From the NCBI RefSeq assembly GCF_000968135.1, contig NZ_FO538765.1:1565819-1629818 (forward strand): a DNA stretch of 64,000 nt, written 5' to 3'. Source of the DNA: Magnetospira sp. QH-2. GTDB lineage: Bacteria > Pseudomonadota > Alphaproteobacteria > Rhodospirillales > Magnetospiraceae. The notes under the pieces were generated by a model, which ran no database searches, was not told the origin of the DNA, and saw only the letters and a program-made list of their open reading frames with translations. Below, piece after piece: positions 37,031-46,101 of this stretch. Made by a program: the position numbers and the translations under genes. Each line of letters begins with the position of its first letter. Position 1 is the first letter of the stretch.

Positions 37031-38362
37031 TTAATTGAAATCGTAAGCCCGTTCACCGTATTCCGTCAAATCAACACCTTCGTTTTCTTCTTCAGGATCG
37101 ACACGAAGACCGAAGACGCCGGCCAGAACCTTGAAGATCAGGAAGGTGATCAGACCGGACCAAATCACGGCAATAACGATCCCCGCGATCTGTGACGTCA
37201 GCTGACTGCCCACGGACACGCCGTCCCCGAGGCCCAGACCGCCCAGGCTCGGCAAGGCGAAAAAAGCCACCAAGATCGAACCGAGGATACCGCCAACACC
37301 ATGCACGGCGAAGACGTCCAGAGAGTCGTCGATATGCCATTTCATTTTGACCGTGTTGACCGCCACGTAGCAGAGCGCGCCGCCACCCAGACCGCAGACC
37401 AGGCCGCCCAGCGGGCCAATGAATCCCGAGGCCGGGGTCACGGTGGCCAGACCCGCCACCATGCCGGTCACGATACCCACCAAGGTCGGCTTGCCATATT
37501 GCTTCCATTCAAGAGCCATCCAGGTCAGCGAAGCCACGGCGGCCGACAGGTGGGTGACTGCGATGGCCATGCCCGCGCCACCGTTGGCGGCCAAGGCGCT
37601 GCCGCCATTGAAGCCGAACCAGCCGACCCACAACATGGCTGCGCCCATCATGGTCAGGCCGGGCGAATGTGGGGGGTGCAAGTGATTGGGAAAGCCTTTG
37701 CGCGGGCCGATGACCACGGCCGCGACCAGCGCCGCCGCCCCAGCGGTGGCATGCACCACGATCCCGCCCGCGAAATCCTTGACCCCGACGCCAAACCATT
37801 GGCCGAACAGGCCGTCGTCGGTCATCAGACCACCGCCCCAGATCCAGTGGACCGCCGGGGCGTAGACCAACAGCATCCACAGACCGCTGAAGGCGATGGT
37901 GGTGGTGAATTTGGCGCGCTCCACGAAGGCACCCAGAATCAGCGCTGGGGTGATGATGGCAAAGGTCATCTGAAACATCATGAAGACCACTTCCGGGATC
38001 TCGCCTGAAGCGGAGTCCACGGTAACACCGGACAGGAACAGCTTGTTCATGCCGCCAATGATACCGCCACCCACTTCGCCAAAGGCCATCGAATAGCCGA
38101 TCAGCACCCAGAGCACAGAAGAGATACAGGCGACCGCGAAGCAATGCATGAGCACGCTCAGGGTATTCCTGGCCCGCACCAGACCGGCATAGAACAGCGC
38201 CAATCCCGGCAAGGTCATGAACAAGACCAACGCCGTGGCGGTTATGATCCAGGCCGTATGGCCGGTGTCGATGCCATCGGCGGCTTGGGCCGCAGCAGGC
38301 AGCAGAATTCCTCCCAGTCCAGCGGGCAGTGCCCACCGGAGCGACTTCAAATACGCGCTCAT
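37031..38362 (-). CDS. amtB: Ammonium transporter
   Basis: A 443-residue Amt/MEP/Rh-family channel for ammonium in the inner membrane. An N-terminal signal peptide ends near AAAQAADG, and about eleven helices follow. Diagnostic segments include FYAGLVRARNTLSVLMHCFA, GGIVVHATAGAAALVAAVVI with the first pore histidine, and DVFAVHGVGGILGSILVAFF with the second pore histidine. The tail EENEGVDLTEYGERAYDFN is the usual cytoplasmic end that contacts P-II. The ATG at 38362 gives a normal leader. It is transcribed before glnK, 32 bases apart. Confidence 0.95.
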   Translation of the reverse strand: MSAYLKSLRWALPAGLGGILLPAAAQAADGIDTGHTAWIITATALVLFMTLPGLALFYAGLVRARNTLSVLMHCFAVACISSVLWVLIGYSMAFGEVGGGIIGGMNKLFLSGVTVDSASGEIPEVVFMMFQMTFAIITPALILGAFVERAKFTTTIAFSGLWMLLVYAPAVHWIWGGGLMTDDGLFGQWFGVGVKDFAGGIVVHATAGAAALVAAVVIGPRKGFPNHLHPPHSPGLTMMGAAMLWVGWFGFNGGSALAANGGAGMAIAVTHLSAAVASLTWMALEWKQYGKPTLVGIVTGMVAGLATVTPASGFIGPLGGLVCGLGGGALCYVAVNTVKMKWHIDDSLDVFAVHGVGGILGSILVAFFALPSLGGLGLGDGVSVGSQLTSQIAGIVIAVIWSGLITFLIFKVLAGVFGLRVDPEEENEGVDLTEYGERAYDFN

Positions 38363-38515
38363 GTAATCTCTCTCCCCCATGGCGGCTCGGAACCGAAAAT
38401 CCCGGGCCGACCGTTCCATCCACTATGTGTTGCCCATTCGTATAGCAGTTTTTGCCAATGTGGAGGCTCCGGGTCAAGAGAGGAGACAGCGATTCCCCCA
38501 AACAATGATAAAGCT

Positions 38516-38530
38516 GCCTAATAATTAGGC
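38516..38530. promoter_or_regulatory. Palindrome between amtB and the divergent degenerate GGDEF-EAL gene
   Basis: GCCTAAT and ATTAGGC flank a single A in a 15-base dyad about 100-150 bases from both divergent starts. It could be an operator. No sigma-54 promoter with correct 10-base GG-GC spacing was found next to it. Confidence 0.35.
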
Positions 38531-38627
38531 ATTCTGTGGCGAGTTGGGAACTGTTTTTGCTGTCTTGCGCGGTTTTCACCCTTCTTTACAATCAGTCTCG
38601 ACCGCGTGTCACAGCTCACGGACTCCC

Positions 38628-39935
38628 ATGGCCAATATCGTTAGCCGTCTCTGGAAACGCCTTCACAAAGGCGAGGATAGTTCTCCCGAGAACCCGGAGG
38701 AGAAAGAGCATTGGTCCGATCGCATGGACGGATTTTCTCAGACCGTCGATGACGTGCTGCAAAGCGACCCGGCGACTCTGGGTGATCCCGTGCATGTGAT
38801 CAGCCTGACCGCCTTCAAGGAAGTGGTGGGAGATGCCTGGGATCATCTGGCGCCCAAGGTTCAGTTGATGAGCGAGAATACCTTGCTGAGTTATCTGGAC
38901 CCTTCGGATATCTACCGGCAACCGGCGGAAGACCTGTTCCTGCTCGCTTTTCCCACCAAAAAACCGGATATGGCCCGTATGCGCGCCCGGGAGATCACCA
39001 TTGATCTGGGCAACCGCTTGATGGGGTCGCACTTCAGTCTCGGTGGGGAAGAAGAGGGCGGCGCCCTGGTTCACGCGGCGGAGGTTCCCACCGAGGAGGC
39101 CTTTGGGGCCGATGGCGAGGTCAATTTGGAAGTGATCCAGGCTTCGGTGGCCGCCACCCGGGCGGCGGAGAAAACGCCACCGCCTGTTCCCGCCGCCGCC
39201 GCGGCCCTGATGGCGGAAATGGGCGTTTTCAATGAAGGCAGCAATGTGGTTCATGCCCGCTATCGACCCATCTGGGATTCTCCCAGTGAACGGATTGTCG
39301 GCTATCGGTGCGTGCCGTTTCGCGAGGTGGAAGGCCGCAAGGTTTCCGATGGGGCGTTCTATCCGGCCAACGCCGGGGTGGATTTCCTGGTCTCGCTGGA
39401 TCGGGACTTGTTGGGCATGGTGGCCGAAACCTATGCCCAGGCGGTGGCACAGGGGGCGGACGTGGTGGTCCCCATTCATGCCATGACCGTGTTGACCGCC
39501 GGACGCGAGGTGATCGGCGAATCCCTGCGCGCCATTCCGGCCCATTGTTCGCGCCAACATCTGATCTTCGAGGCCATTGGAGCCCGCGACGAGACCCTGG
39601 CCCGTGATGTGATCGCCGCCTTGAAGCTCGAAGGTGGCGGCGTGGCCATCCGATTAAGCCTTGAGTCGCCCGACCCATTGGTGCTGCTGCGCGCCGGGGC
39701 CGACCGGGTCGGTGCCATGTGGACCGAAGGCGTGGTGCGCCGCAAGCTGCATCAGGTGGCCCAAGGCAGTCCGGCGCTTCACGCCTATTTATGGAACATG
39801 CCGGACCGAAAAGCCGTTGCCGCGTCGCTGAAATTTGGTATTCAACAGGTCGAAGGGCCGGGAGTGGCACCGGTGGTTCTAAAGGCGCCAGGCCGCACCG
39901 GGCCCATGTCCCGTTCCAAGATTATCTTATCGTGA
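38628..39935 (+). CDS. Degenerate GGDEF-EAL-like protein, copy 1
   Basis: A 435-residue soluble protein. Residues about 100-133 (EDLFLLAFPTKKPDMARMRA onward) look like the back half of a GGDEF domain without the catalytic motif. After a Pro/Ala linker, residues about 208-400 resemble an EAL fold: ARYRPIWDSPSERIVGYRCV matches the YQPIVDL...IVGYEALLR start, but the glutamate and leucine of EAL are replaced (YRCVPF), and the later acidic metal ligands are not evident. It is therefore probably a non-catalytic sensor or scaffold. A paralogue follows at once. These resemblances are my reading and were not tested by a profile search. Confidence 0.6.
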   Translation: MANIVSRLWKRLHKGEDSSPENPEEKEHWSDRMDGFSQTVDDVLQSDPATLGDPVHVISLTAFKEVVGDAWDHLAPKVQLMSENTLLSYLDPSDIYRQPAEDLFLLAFPTKKPDMARMRAREITIDLGNRLMGSHFSLGGEEEGGALVHAAEVPTEEAFGADGEVNLEVIQASVAATRAAEKTPPPVPAAAAALMAEMGVFNEGSNVVHARYRPIWDSPSERIVGYRCVPFREVEGRKVSDGAFYPANAGVDFLVSLDRDLLGMVAETYAQAVAQGADVVVPIHAMTVLTAGREVIGESLRAIPAHCSRQHLIFEAIGARDETLARDVIAALKLEGGGVAIRLSLESPDPLVLLRAGADRVGAMWTEGVVRRKLHQVAQGSPALHAYLWNMPDRKAVAASLKFGIQQVEGPGVAPVVLKAPGRTGPMSRSKIILS

Positions 39936-39948
39936 AGGACCGACATTG

Positions 39949-41172
39949 ATGGGGGGATTTCTCGATCGCTTGTTCCGGCGCCAGACCAATGATGGCCAGG
40001 CGGAAGAAAAAAACGACGACCCGACCCGGGCCCTCGAGGGACTGGTGCAGACCACCGATGATATTCTCCAACGGCAGGAAGAAGTCGCATCGGGCAAAAT
40101 CTATGTGTTGAGCTTGGTCTCGGTGCGCGAGCATATGGGCGAGGATTGGGAGCGGTTCGCCCAGCGCGCTGCCCGCATCTGTGAAAGCTGTATCCAAAGC
40201 CACATGGAAGAAGGGGACGGTTTTTCTCAGGAAGACGAAGACCTTTTTGTTCTGGGCCTGCCGGGGCGGGATGACACCCACGCCCTGCTGCGGGCGCGGG
40301 AAATCGCCAATGATGTGGGATACAAGTTGCTCGGATCCCACTTTCGACCGGATCAAGAACCCCTGATCCTGGCCGCCGACGTGGACATGAAGGACGCCCT
40401 CGATGCCAAGGGGGAACTGAGATTCCAGGTGGTTCGCCAGGCCGTCGCCAAAGTCAGAAAGGCTTTCGTTCAGCCGCAACAGAAAAAACCCAAGCCACCG
40501 CCGGTTCCATTACATGTGGACTGCCGGTTCCTGCCCATGTGGGAGGCGAAAACGGAACGGATTGTTGGCTACCGGACTCGGGGGCGATTGGATCTGGACG
40601 GTCGTCCGTTGGAAGATGTGGAAATCCGCAAGATGACCCAAGAGCAGCGCGGCCGTCTGGATGCGGCGCTGATCCAGGCGGCCCTGATCCACCTGCCGGA
40701 TGCGGCGAAAAAGGAATGCCGTCTGGTGGTACCGGTCTACGGTTCTTCATTGCATGGCAGTGGTTTGAAGGCAATCCGCGCCGCCTTGGCTTCGGTGACC
40801 ATCGTGCATCGGGAGTTCCACTTGGCCATTGAGGTGATGGCCGAGCCCTCGGATATGGAAAGGATCTCCGAGATGCTGCCTGAACTGCGCAAACAGGCCG
40901 GACGGGTGATGGTGCGTCTGCCCGTGGGCGTGCCCGTACCCGCGATTGCCGACCCGGCAACCACGGACTTGGGCCACGAATGGCATGACCCCTTGCGTCT
41001 GGCACCCAAGGGGGGGGCGACCAGATATCTTTGGCAGGTTTCCGACAGCAAGGGATTGGCACAGGCTCTCAATGCCGGGTACGGTCTGATTTCCGGACCG
41101 GTGTTGAAAGCGCCGCCGCTGGATCACCTGGGACCGGTCGGGGCTCTGCCGAAGACACAATTGACCGGATGA
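39949..41172 (+). CDS. Degenerate GGDEF-EAL-like protein, copy 2
   Basis: A 407-residue paralogue of the upstream gene. It shares VASGKIYVLSLVSVREHMGE-type opening, EDLFVLGLPGRDDTHALLRA, REIANDVGYKLLGSHF and, after a Lys/Pro linker (QKKPKPPPVP), CRFLPMWEAKTERIVGYRTR, the EAL-like start lacking the EAL triad. The C-termini are also alike (ALNAGYGLISGPVLKAPP against SLKFGIQQVEGPGVAPVVLKAP). I start at the ATG at 39949, ten bases after AAGGA; an in-frame TTG at 39946 is immediately upstream. The gene starts 13 bases after copy 1, so they are co-transcribed and perhaps form a complex. Confidence 0.6.
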   Translation: MGGFLDRLFRRQTNDGQAEEKNDDPTRALEGLVQTTDDILQRQEEVASGKIYVLSLVSVREHMGEDWERFAQRAARICESCIQSHMEEGDGFSQEDEDLFVLGLPGRDDTHALLRAREIANDVGYKLLGSHFRPDQEPLILAADVDMKDALDAKGELRFQVVRQAVAKVRKAFVQPQQKKPKPPPVPLHVDCRFLPMWEAKTERIVGYRTRGRLDLDGRPLEDVEIRKMTQEQRGRLDAALIQAALIHLPDAAKKECRLVVPVYGSSLHGSGLKAIRAALASVTIVHREFHLAIEVMAEPSDMERISEMLPELRKQAGRVMVRLPVGVPVPAIADPATTDLGHEWHDPLRLAPKGGATRYLWQVSDSKGLAQALNAGYGLISGPVLKAPPLDHLGPVGALPKTQLTG

Positions 41173-41206
41173 TCTAAAAAGAAAAGTGAATGAAAAAAAT
41201 CAAAAT

Positions 41207-41219
41207 TGTGCAGTGCACA
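41207..41219. promoter_or_regulatory. 13-bp perfect dyad upstream of pntAA
   Basis: TGTGCA-G-TGCACA lies about 90 bases before the pntAA start, in an A-rich stretch. It has the form of an operator for a dimeric regulator. No regulator is identified. Confidence 0.4.
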
Positions 41220-41305
41220 CTTGCCTAGGGGGCTGGAAACGGGCATAACCGATTCCAATTAGAAGACTCCCTCAATTCCGTTCGAGGAAGCGGAGAAAGC
41301 CTGAC

Positions 41306-42457
41306 ATGAAAATTGCAATTCCCAAGGAACGGGCCGCTGGCGAAAAGCGTGTGGCCGCCTCCCCGGAAACGGTCAAGAAATTGGTCGGTCTGGGTTTCGA
41401 TGTTGCCGTTGAAAAAGGAGCCGGTCTCGGTGCCTCTTTCTCCGATGATAATTTCAAGGAGGCTGGGGCCTCCATCGCCGCGAAGGCCGAGACCTTGCTG
41501 AAGGGCGCCAACATGGTGCTCAAGATTCAGGCGCCCATCGTTGGCGGTAAGGATGATGAACTGGCGGCCTATGAAAAAGGAACCGTCCTCGTCGCCAAAC
41601 TGGATGCCTTGACCGAGGCCGATACCATGAAAGCCTATGCGGATGCGGGACTGACCGCCTTCGCCATGGAGTTGATGCCGCGCATCAGCCGGGCTCAGAG
41701 CATGGATATCTTGTCCTCTCAGTCCAATCTGTCCGGCTACAAGGCGGTGCTGGATGGAGCACAGGAGTTTGGTCGCGCCTTTCCGATGATGATGACCTCG
41801 GCGGGCACCATTGCCCCGGCCAAGGTGTTTATCATGGGCGTCGGTGTTGCCGGTTTGCAGGCCATTGCCACCGCCAAGCGCCTCGGTGCCGTGGTCACCG
41901 CGACCGACGTGCGTCCGGCCACCAAGGAACAGGTGGAAAGCCTGGGCGGTAAGTTCCTGGTTGTCGACCCGGAGATGGAAAAGGATGCGCAGACCGAAGG
42001 CGGCTATGCCAAGGAAATGCCGCCGGAATACTACGCCAAGCAGAAAGAAGTGGTGGCCGAGCACCTCAAGAAACAGGACATGGTCATCACCACCGCCCTG
42101 ATCCCGGGCCGTCCGGCGCCGGAGTTGGTCACCGAGGACATGGTCAAATCCATGAAGACCGGTTCGGTCATCGTTGATCTGGCGGTGGAAGCGGGCGGCA
42201 ACTGCAAGCTGGCGCAACTGGGCAAGGTGGTCACCAAGCACGGGGTCAAAATCGTCGGCCATGATAACGTGCCGTCACGTTTGGCTGAAAACGCCAGTTC
42301 GTTGTTCGCCAAGAACCTGTTCAACTTCTTGAGCCCCCATGTGGACAAAGAGAGCAAGGCTCTCGCGTTCGATTGGGAAGACGAAACGGTCAAGGGTACC
42401 TTGATTTGCAAGGACGGGGCTGTTGTGCACCCGAGGCTGACCGGGGAGGGTAAGTAA
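41306..42457 (+). CDS. pntAA: Proton-translocating NAD(P)+ transhydrogenase, subunit alpha part 1
   Basis: The soluble NAD(H)-binding dI component, 383 residues, as in Rhodospirillum rubrum where the alpha subunit is split. It begins [20 protein letters not shown], has the dinucleotide fold [20 protein letters not shown] and the mobile loop with [15 protein letters not shown]. With PntAB and PntB it uses the proton gradient to reduce NADP+ from NADH. It is the first gene of the pnt operon; the stop and the start of pntAB are two bases apart. Confidence 0.96.
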   Translation: MKIAIPKERAAGEKRVAASPETVKKLVGLGFDVAVEKGAGLGASFSDDNFKEAGASIAAKAETLLKGANMVLKIQAPIVGGKDDELAAYEKGTVLVAKLDALTEADTMKAYADAGLTAFAMELMPRISRAQSMDILSSQSNLSGYKAVLDGAQEFGRAFPMMMTSAGTIAPAKVFIMGVGVAGLQAIATAKRLGAVVTATDVRPATKEQVESLGGKFLVVDPEMEKDAQTEGGYAKEMPPEYYAKQKEVVAEHLKKQDMVITTALIPGRPAPELVTEDMVKSMKTGSVIVDLAVEAGGNCKLAQLGKVVTKHGVKIVGHDNVPSRLAENASSLFAKNLFNFLSPHVDKESKALAFDWEDETVKGTLICKDGAVVHPRLTGEGK

Positions 42458-42458
42458 C

Positions 42459-42905
42459 ATGGACGCCACCAAACTCGCCGAACAAGCCATGCAAATGGCT
42501 GAGCAGGCCAAGGAAATGGCTACGGAAGCACTCCGGTTGGCCAATGAAACCGCCGCCAGTGCTCTGACCACTGCCGATCCGGCCGTTACGGATGCGGTCA
42601 CCGGAGCCGCCAGCCAAGGGATCCCGTTCCTGTACCTGTTCGCGGTTTTCGTGCTGGCTGTTTTTGTCGGCTACTATGTGGTCTGGAGTGTGACTCCAGC
42701 CTTGCATTCACCGCTGATGGGCGTCACCAACGCCATTTCATCGGTGATCATTGTCGGCGCGCTGCTGGCCGCCGGGCCGGACGGCTTCGGCTTTTCCAAG
42801 ATCATGGGCTTTCTTGCGGTGATGCTGGCTTCCGTCAATATCTTCGGCGGATTCATTGTCACCCAGCGCATGCTTTCCATGTTCAAGAAAAAAGAACGGA
42901 AGTAG
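42459..42905 (+). CDS. pntAB: Proton-translocating transhydrogenase, subunit alpha part 2
   Basis: A 148-residue membrane component (half of dII) with about three helices: [40 protein letters not shown] and [20 protein letters not shown]. Residues 1-35 form a charged amphipathic helix ([18 protein letters not shown]) before the membrane part. The tail [11 protein letters not shown] is basic and cytoplasmic. It sits between pntAA and pntB. Confidence 0.94.
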   Translation: MDATKLAEQAMQMAEQAKEMATEALRLANETAASALTTADPAVTDAVTGAASQGIPFLYLFAVFVLAVFVGYYVVWSVTPALHSPLMGVTNAISSVIIVGALLAAGPDGFGFSKIMGFLAVMLASVNIFGGFIVTQRMLSMFKKKERK

Positions 42906-42920
42906 GAGAGGGACGGACCC

Positions 42921-44321
42921 ATGAGTGGAATGGAAAATATCACGGGCTTCGCCTATCTGGCCTCGTCCGTCCTGTTCATCCTGGCGTTGCGCGGGTTGAG
43001 CTCGCCCGAAACGGCGCGCAAGGGGAACCTGTTTGGCATCATTGGCATGATTATCGCCGTGGTGACCACGTTGATCCAGCCGGGAATCATCAGCTATTGG
43101 ATGATTATTGTCGGCATGCTGATCGGTGGCTCAGCCGGTACGGTCATCGCCCTGCGCATTCAGATGACGGCTCTGCCGCAACTGGTCGCTGCCTTCCACA
43201 GCCTGGTCGGTTTGGCCGCCGTGCTGGTGGCTGCCGCCGCGCTGTATAACCCGGAAGCCTATGGCATCGGTATTGCCGGTCAGATTCATGCCGGATCGTT
43301 GGTGGAGATGTCCTTGGGCACCGCCATTGGCGCCATCACCTTCTCGGGCTCGCTGATCGCCTTCGCCAAGCTGCAAGGCCTGATGAGCGGCAACCCGATC
43401 GTGTTCAAGGGTCAGCATGCGCTCAACGCCTTGCTGGCCGTGGTCATGGTGGTGTTGGTGATCTGGTTCTCTTCGGAGGAGGCCTACGAAGCCTTCTGGT
43501 TGCTGGCCCTGTTGGCCTTCATCCTCGGTTTCCTGATCATCGTGCCCATCGGCGGGGCTGACATGCCCGTCGTGGTCTCCATGCTCAACTCCTACTCCGG
43601 TTGGGCGGCCTGCGGTATCGGCTTTACCCTGTCCAACATGGCGCTGATCGTGACCGGCGCCCTGGTGGGCTCGTCCGGTGCCATCCTGTCCTACATCATG
43701 TGTAAGGGCATGAACCGCTCGATCTTCAACGTGCTGCTCGGTGGCTTCGGCGGGGATAGCGCGGGTGGTGGTGCCGCCGGCCGGGATCCCAGCAAGACCG
43801 CCAAGTCTGGTTCCGCGGACGACGCAGCCTTCATCATGGCCAATGCCTCCAAGGTCATCATCGTTCCCGGTTACGGCATGGCGGTGGCGCAGGCTCAGCA
43901 CGCGGTGCGCGAAATGGCCGACCTGTTGAAGAAGGAAGGCGTGGAAGTGGCCTATGCCATCCATCCGGTGGCCGGGCGTATGCCGGGTCACATGAATGTG
44001 CTGCTGGCCGAGGCCAACATTCCTTACGACGAGGTGTTCGAGCTCGAAGAGATCAATCACGAGTTCTCCACCGCCGACGTGGCCTATGTCATCGGCGCCA
44101 ACGACGTCACCAACCCGACCGCCAAGACTGATCCGCAAAGTCCCATCGCGGGCATGCCGATTCTCGACGTGGACAAGGCTGGGACGGTATTGTTCGTCAA
44201 GCGGTCCCTGTCCGCCGGTTATGCCGGGGTGGACAACCCGCTGTTCTATGATGACGGCACCATGATGCTGTTCGGCGACGCCAAGAAGATGACCGAGGAG
44301 ATCGCCCAGGCACTGGGGTGA
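42921..44321 (+). CDS. pntB: Proton-translocating transhydrogenase, subunit beta
   Basis: A 466-residue protein with about nine membrane helices (residues 1-260) and a soluble NADP(H)-binding dIII domain (about 290-466). dIII motifs are seen as VIIVPGYGMAVAQAQHAV, YAIHPVAGRMPGHMNVLLAE and VIGANDVTNPTAKTDPQSPI. The start ATG at 42921 follows GAGAGGGA. It ends at a terminator that also faces metC. Confidence 0.96.
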   Translation: MSGMENITGFAYLASSVLFILALRGLSSPETARKGNLFGIIGMIIAVVTTLIQPGIISYWMIIVGMLIGGSAGTVIALRIQMTALPQLVAAFHSLVGLAAVLVAAAALYNPEAYGIGIAGQIHAGSLVEMSLGTAIGAITFSGSLIAFAKLQGLMSGNPIVFKGQHALNALLAVVMVVLVIWFSSEEAYEAFWLLALLAFILGFLIIVPIGGADMPVVVSMLNSYSGWAACGIGFTLSNMALIVTGALVGSSGAILSYIMCKGMNRSIFNVLLGGFGGDSAGGGAAGRDPSKTAKSGSADDAAFIMANASKVIIVPGYGMAVAQAQHAVREMADLLKKEGVEVAYAIHPVAGRMPGHMNVLLAEANIPYDEVFELEEINHEFSTADVAYVIGANDVTNPTAKTDPQSPIAGMPILDVDKAGTVLFVKRSLSAGYAGVDNPLFYDDGTMMLFGDAKKMTEEIAQALG

Positions 44322-44344
44322 TGTCAGGTTGAAGTATTCGGAAG

Positions 44345-44372
44345 AGGGCGGGGCTTCGGTTCCGCCCTTTTT
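44345..44372. terminator. Terminator between pntB and metC
   Basis: AGGGCGG (44345-44351) and CCGCCCT (44362-44368) form a stem with a short GC loop, followed by five T. It ends the pnt operon and lies right against the metC stop codon. Confidence 0.85.
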
Positions 44373-45548
44373 CTATGTGCTGGCGGCATTTAGCGCCGCC
44401 AATCCCTTTTCCAGGTCTTCCCGCAAGTCCGCGACATCATCCAGCCCCACATGCAGCCGCACGCAGGGCCCCTTGTATGGCCAGTCACTGGCCGTGCGGA
44501 TGGATGCCGGGTTGGCGGGAATGGCGAGGCTCTCGTAGCCACCCCAGGAATAGCCCAGGGCGAAATGCTCCAAGGCATCCAGGAAGGCATTGCGGGCGAT
44601 GATGCTGACATGGTCTTGGAACACCACCCCGAACAGGCCGACGGAGCCGGTGAAATCCCGTTTCCACAATTCGTGATCGGGGAACGAGGGCAAGGCCGGG
44701 TGCAGGACCGCCGCGACCTCCGGACGGGTCTCCAGCCATTGGGCCAGGGCCAGGCCGCTTTCCTGGTGCCGGGCCAGGCGCGGCGACAGGCTGCGCAGGC
44801 CGCGCAGGCCCAGATAGCAGTCATCCGGTCCGGCACAGTTGCCGGTCATGACAATCTGCTCCTTGAGCCGGAAATAGAGCGCTTCATCGTTGACCGTCAC
44901 CGTGCCCAGCATGGCATCAGAATGACCGACGATGAACTTGGTGGCGGCCTGGATGGAGATATCTACCCCCAGCTCGAAGGCCTGCATGTAGAATCCGGCG
45001 CTCCAGGTGTTGTCCAGCACCACCAGCGCGTCGCCCGCGTGGGCGGCCGCGGCGATGGCGGGCAGGTCTTGGATCTCAAAGCTGAGCGACCCGGGGCTTT
45101 CGGTGAAAATAAGCCGGGTTTCCGGGCGCATGAGTTCGGCGATTCCGGAGCCGATGCGCGGGTCGTAATAGGTGGTTTTGATACCCAGTCCCGCCAGCAG
45201 GCGATCGCAGAATTTACGGGTCGGGAAATAGACGCTGTCGGTGACCAGAATATGGTCGCCTTGTTTGACCAGCGCTAGCAAGGTGGCGGTGATGGCGGCC
45301 AGTCCCGAGGGCAGGGAGATGCAGCGGCTGCCGCCCTCCAGGTCCGCCACCGCTTCTTCGAAGGCGCGGGTGGTGGGGGTGCCGAAGCGCCCGTAGTGGA
45401 TGGATTCCAGGAAGTGCCGCTGGCTTTCCTCCAGCGCCGCGACGCTGGGGAATGTCACCGTGGAGGCATGATAGACCGGCGGATTGACGATGCCGTGGTT
45501 GTCCTCCGGCTTGCGGCCGACGGTGGTCAGGCGGGTGTCTTTTTTCAT
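44373..45548 (-). CDS. metC: Cystathionine beta-lyase
   Basis: A 391-residue PLP fold-type-I enzyme. It opens TRLTTVGRKPEDNHGIVNPP VYHASTV (split here), with YGRFGTPTTRAFEEAVADLE as the conserved substrate region and the PLP lysine in SIQAATKFIVGHSDAMLG. The family cleaves cystathionine to homocysteine in methionine synthesis, and some members act on cystine. Gene neighbours cysK and sseA are also sulfur enzymes. Upstream of its start lies a duplicated dispersed repeat. Confidence 0.92.
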   Translation of the reverse strand: MKKDTRLTTVGRKPEDNHGIVNPPVYHASTVTFPSVAALEESQRHFLESIHYGRFGTPTTRAFEEAVADLEGGSRCISLPSGLAAITATLLALVKQGDHILVTDSVYFPTRKFCDRLLAGLGIKTTYYDPRIGSGIAELMRPETRLIFTESPGSLSFEIQDLPAIAAAAHAGDALVVLDNTWSAGFYMQAFELGVDISIQAATKFIVGHSDAMLGTVTVNDEALYFRLKEQIVMTGNCAGPDDCYLGLRGLRSLSPRLARHQESGLALAQWLETRPEVAAVLHPALPSFPDHELWKRDFTGSVGLFGVVFQDHVSIIARNAFLDALEHFALGYSWGGYESLAIPANPASIRTASDWPYKGPCVRLHVGLDDVADLREDLEKGLAALNAAST

Positions 45549-45584
45549 CGCGGCTGTTTCCAGTTGGCGAGCCCGCCTCGCCCT

Positions 45585-45823
45585 CGTCCTTCGACAAGCT
45601 CAGGATGAGGGTTCCAGGTTGAGGCTCAATCGCTAAACCGTACACCCCTCATGCTGGGCTTGTCGAAGCATGTGTTTAGGTGAGGCCAGTTGGTTACTTG
45701 ACCTTGGGCACCTCAGGATGAGGGTTCCAGGTTGAGGCTCAATCGCTAAACCGTACACCCCTCATGCTGAGCTTGTCGAAGCATGTGTTTAGGTGAGGTC
45801 GGTTGGTTACTTGACCCTGGGTA
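45585..45823. repeat. Dispersed palindromic repeat (copies B and C) in a 113-bp tandem duplication
   Basis: Two head-to-tail units of 113 bases, about 45598-45710 and 45711-45823, differ at only a handful of positions. Each carries CAGGATGAGGGTTCCAGGTT, then CATGCTG(G/A)GCTTGTCGAAGC and AGGTGAGG. The right part of each unit spells the last codons and the stop of the following small gene, so the duplication copied that gene's tail together with the repeat. Copies A and D are at 24.7 and 58.3 kb. Confidence 0.9.
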
Positions 45824-46070
45824 CCTTGTGGCCTTCGGTGGAGATGGGGCGCTTGGCCCGGCGCTTGCGGTTCTTGGTGGCCAGCACTTCCTTGGCGGCC
45901 TGCATGCCCGCGGCTTCGATCTGTGCCGGAGAGGCCGCGCCGTCACCATCGTGGACCACATGCCACCATTGATCCACCGCGTCGCCCGCATGCTGGATGG
46001 CATCCACGCGCAGGATGCGTTCCAGGGCGGTCAGGCGGGCTTTGATCCGTTCGATTTCTTGGTCATCCAT
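45807..46070 (-). CDS. Small basic protein of unknown function
   Basis: An 87-residue protein starting MDDQEIERIKARLTALERIL at the ATG at 46070, with a strong GAGGAG about nine bases upstream. The N-terminal 30 residues form an amphipathic helix; WWHVVHDGDGAASPAQIEAA follows, then a basic tail NRKRRAKRP. I do not recognise a family. Its last codons lie in the second unit of a 113-bp tandem repeat, and the first unit preserves a second, unused copy of the tail. It is transcribed in the same direction as sseA. Confidence 0.65.
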   Translation of the reverse strand: MDDQEIERIKARLTALERILRVDAIQHAGDAVDQWWHVVHDGDGAASPAQIEAAGMQAAKEVLATKNRKRRAKRPISTEGHKVPRVK

Positions 46071-46101
46071 GTCTCGTTCTCCTCTCGTGCTCTTGATTAT
46101 T

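Noticed and set aside
38430-38465. Possible sigma-54 promoter before amtB
   Set aside because: A GG and GC pair is present on the minus strand (TTGGCAAAAACTGC) but the spacing is 8 bases instead of 10.
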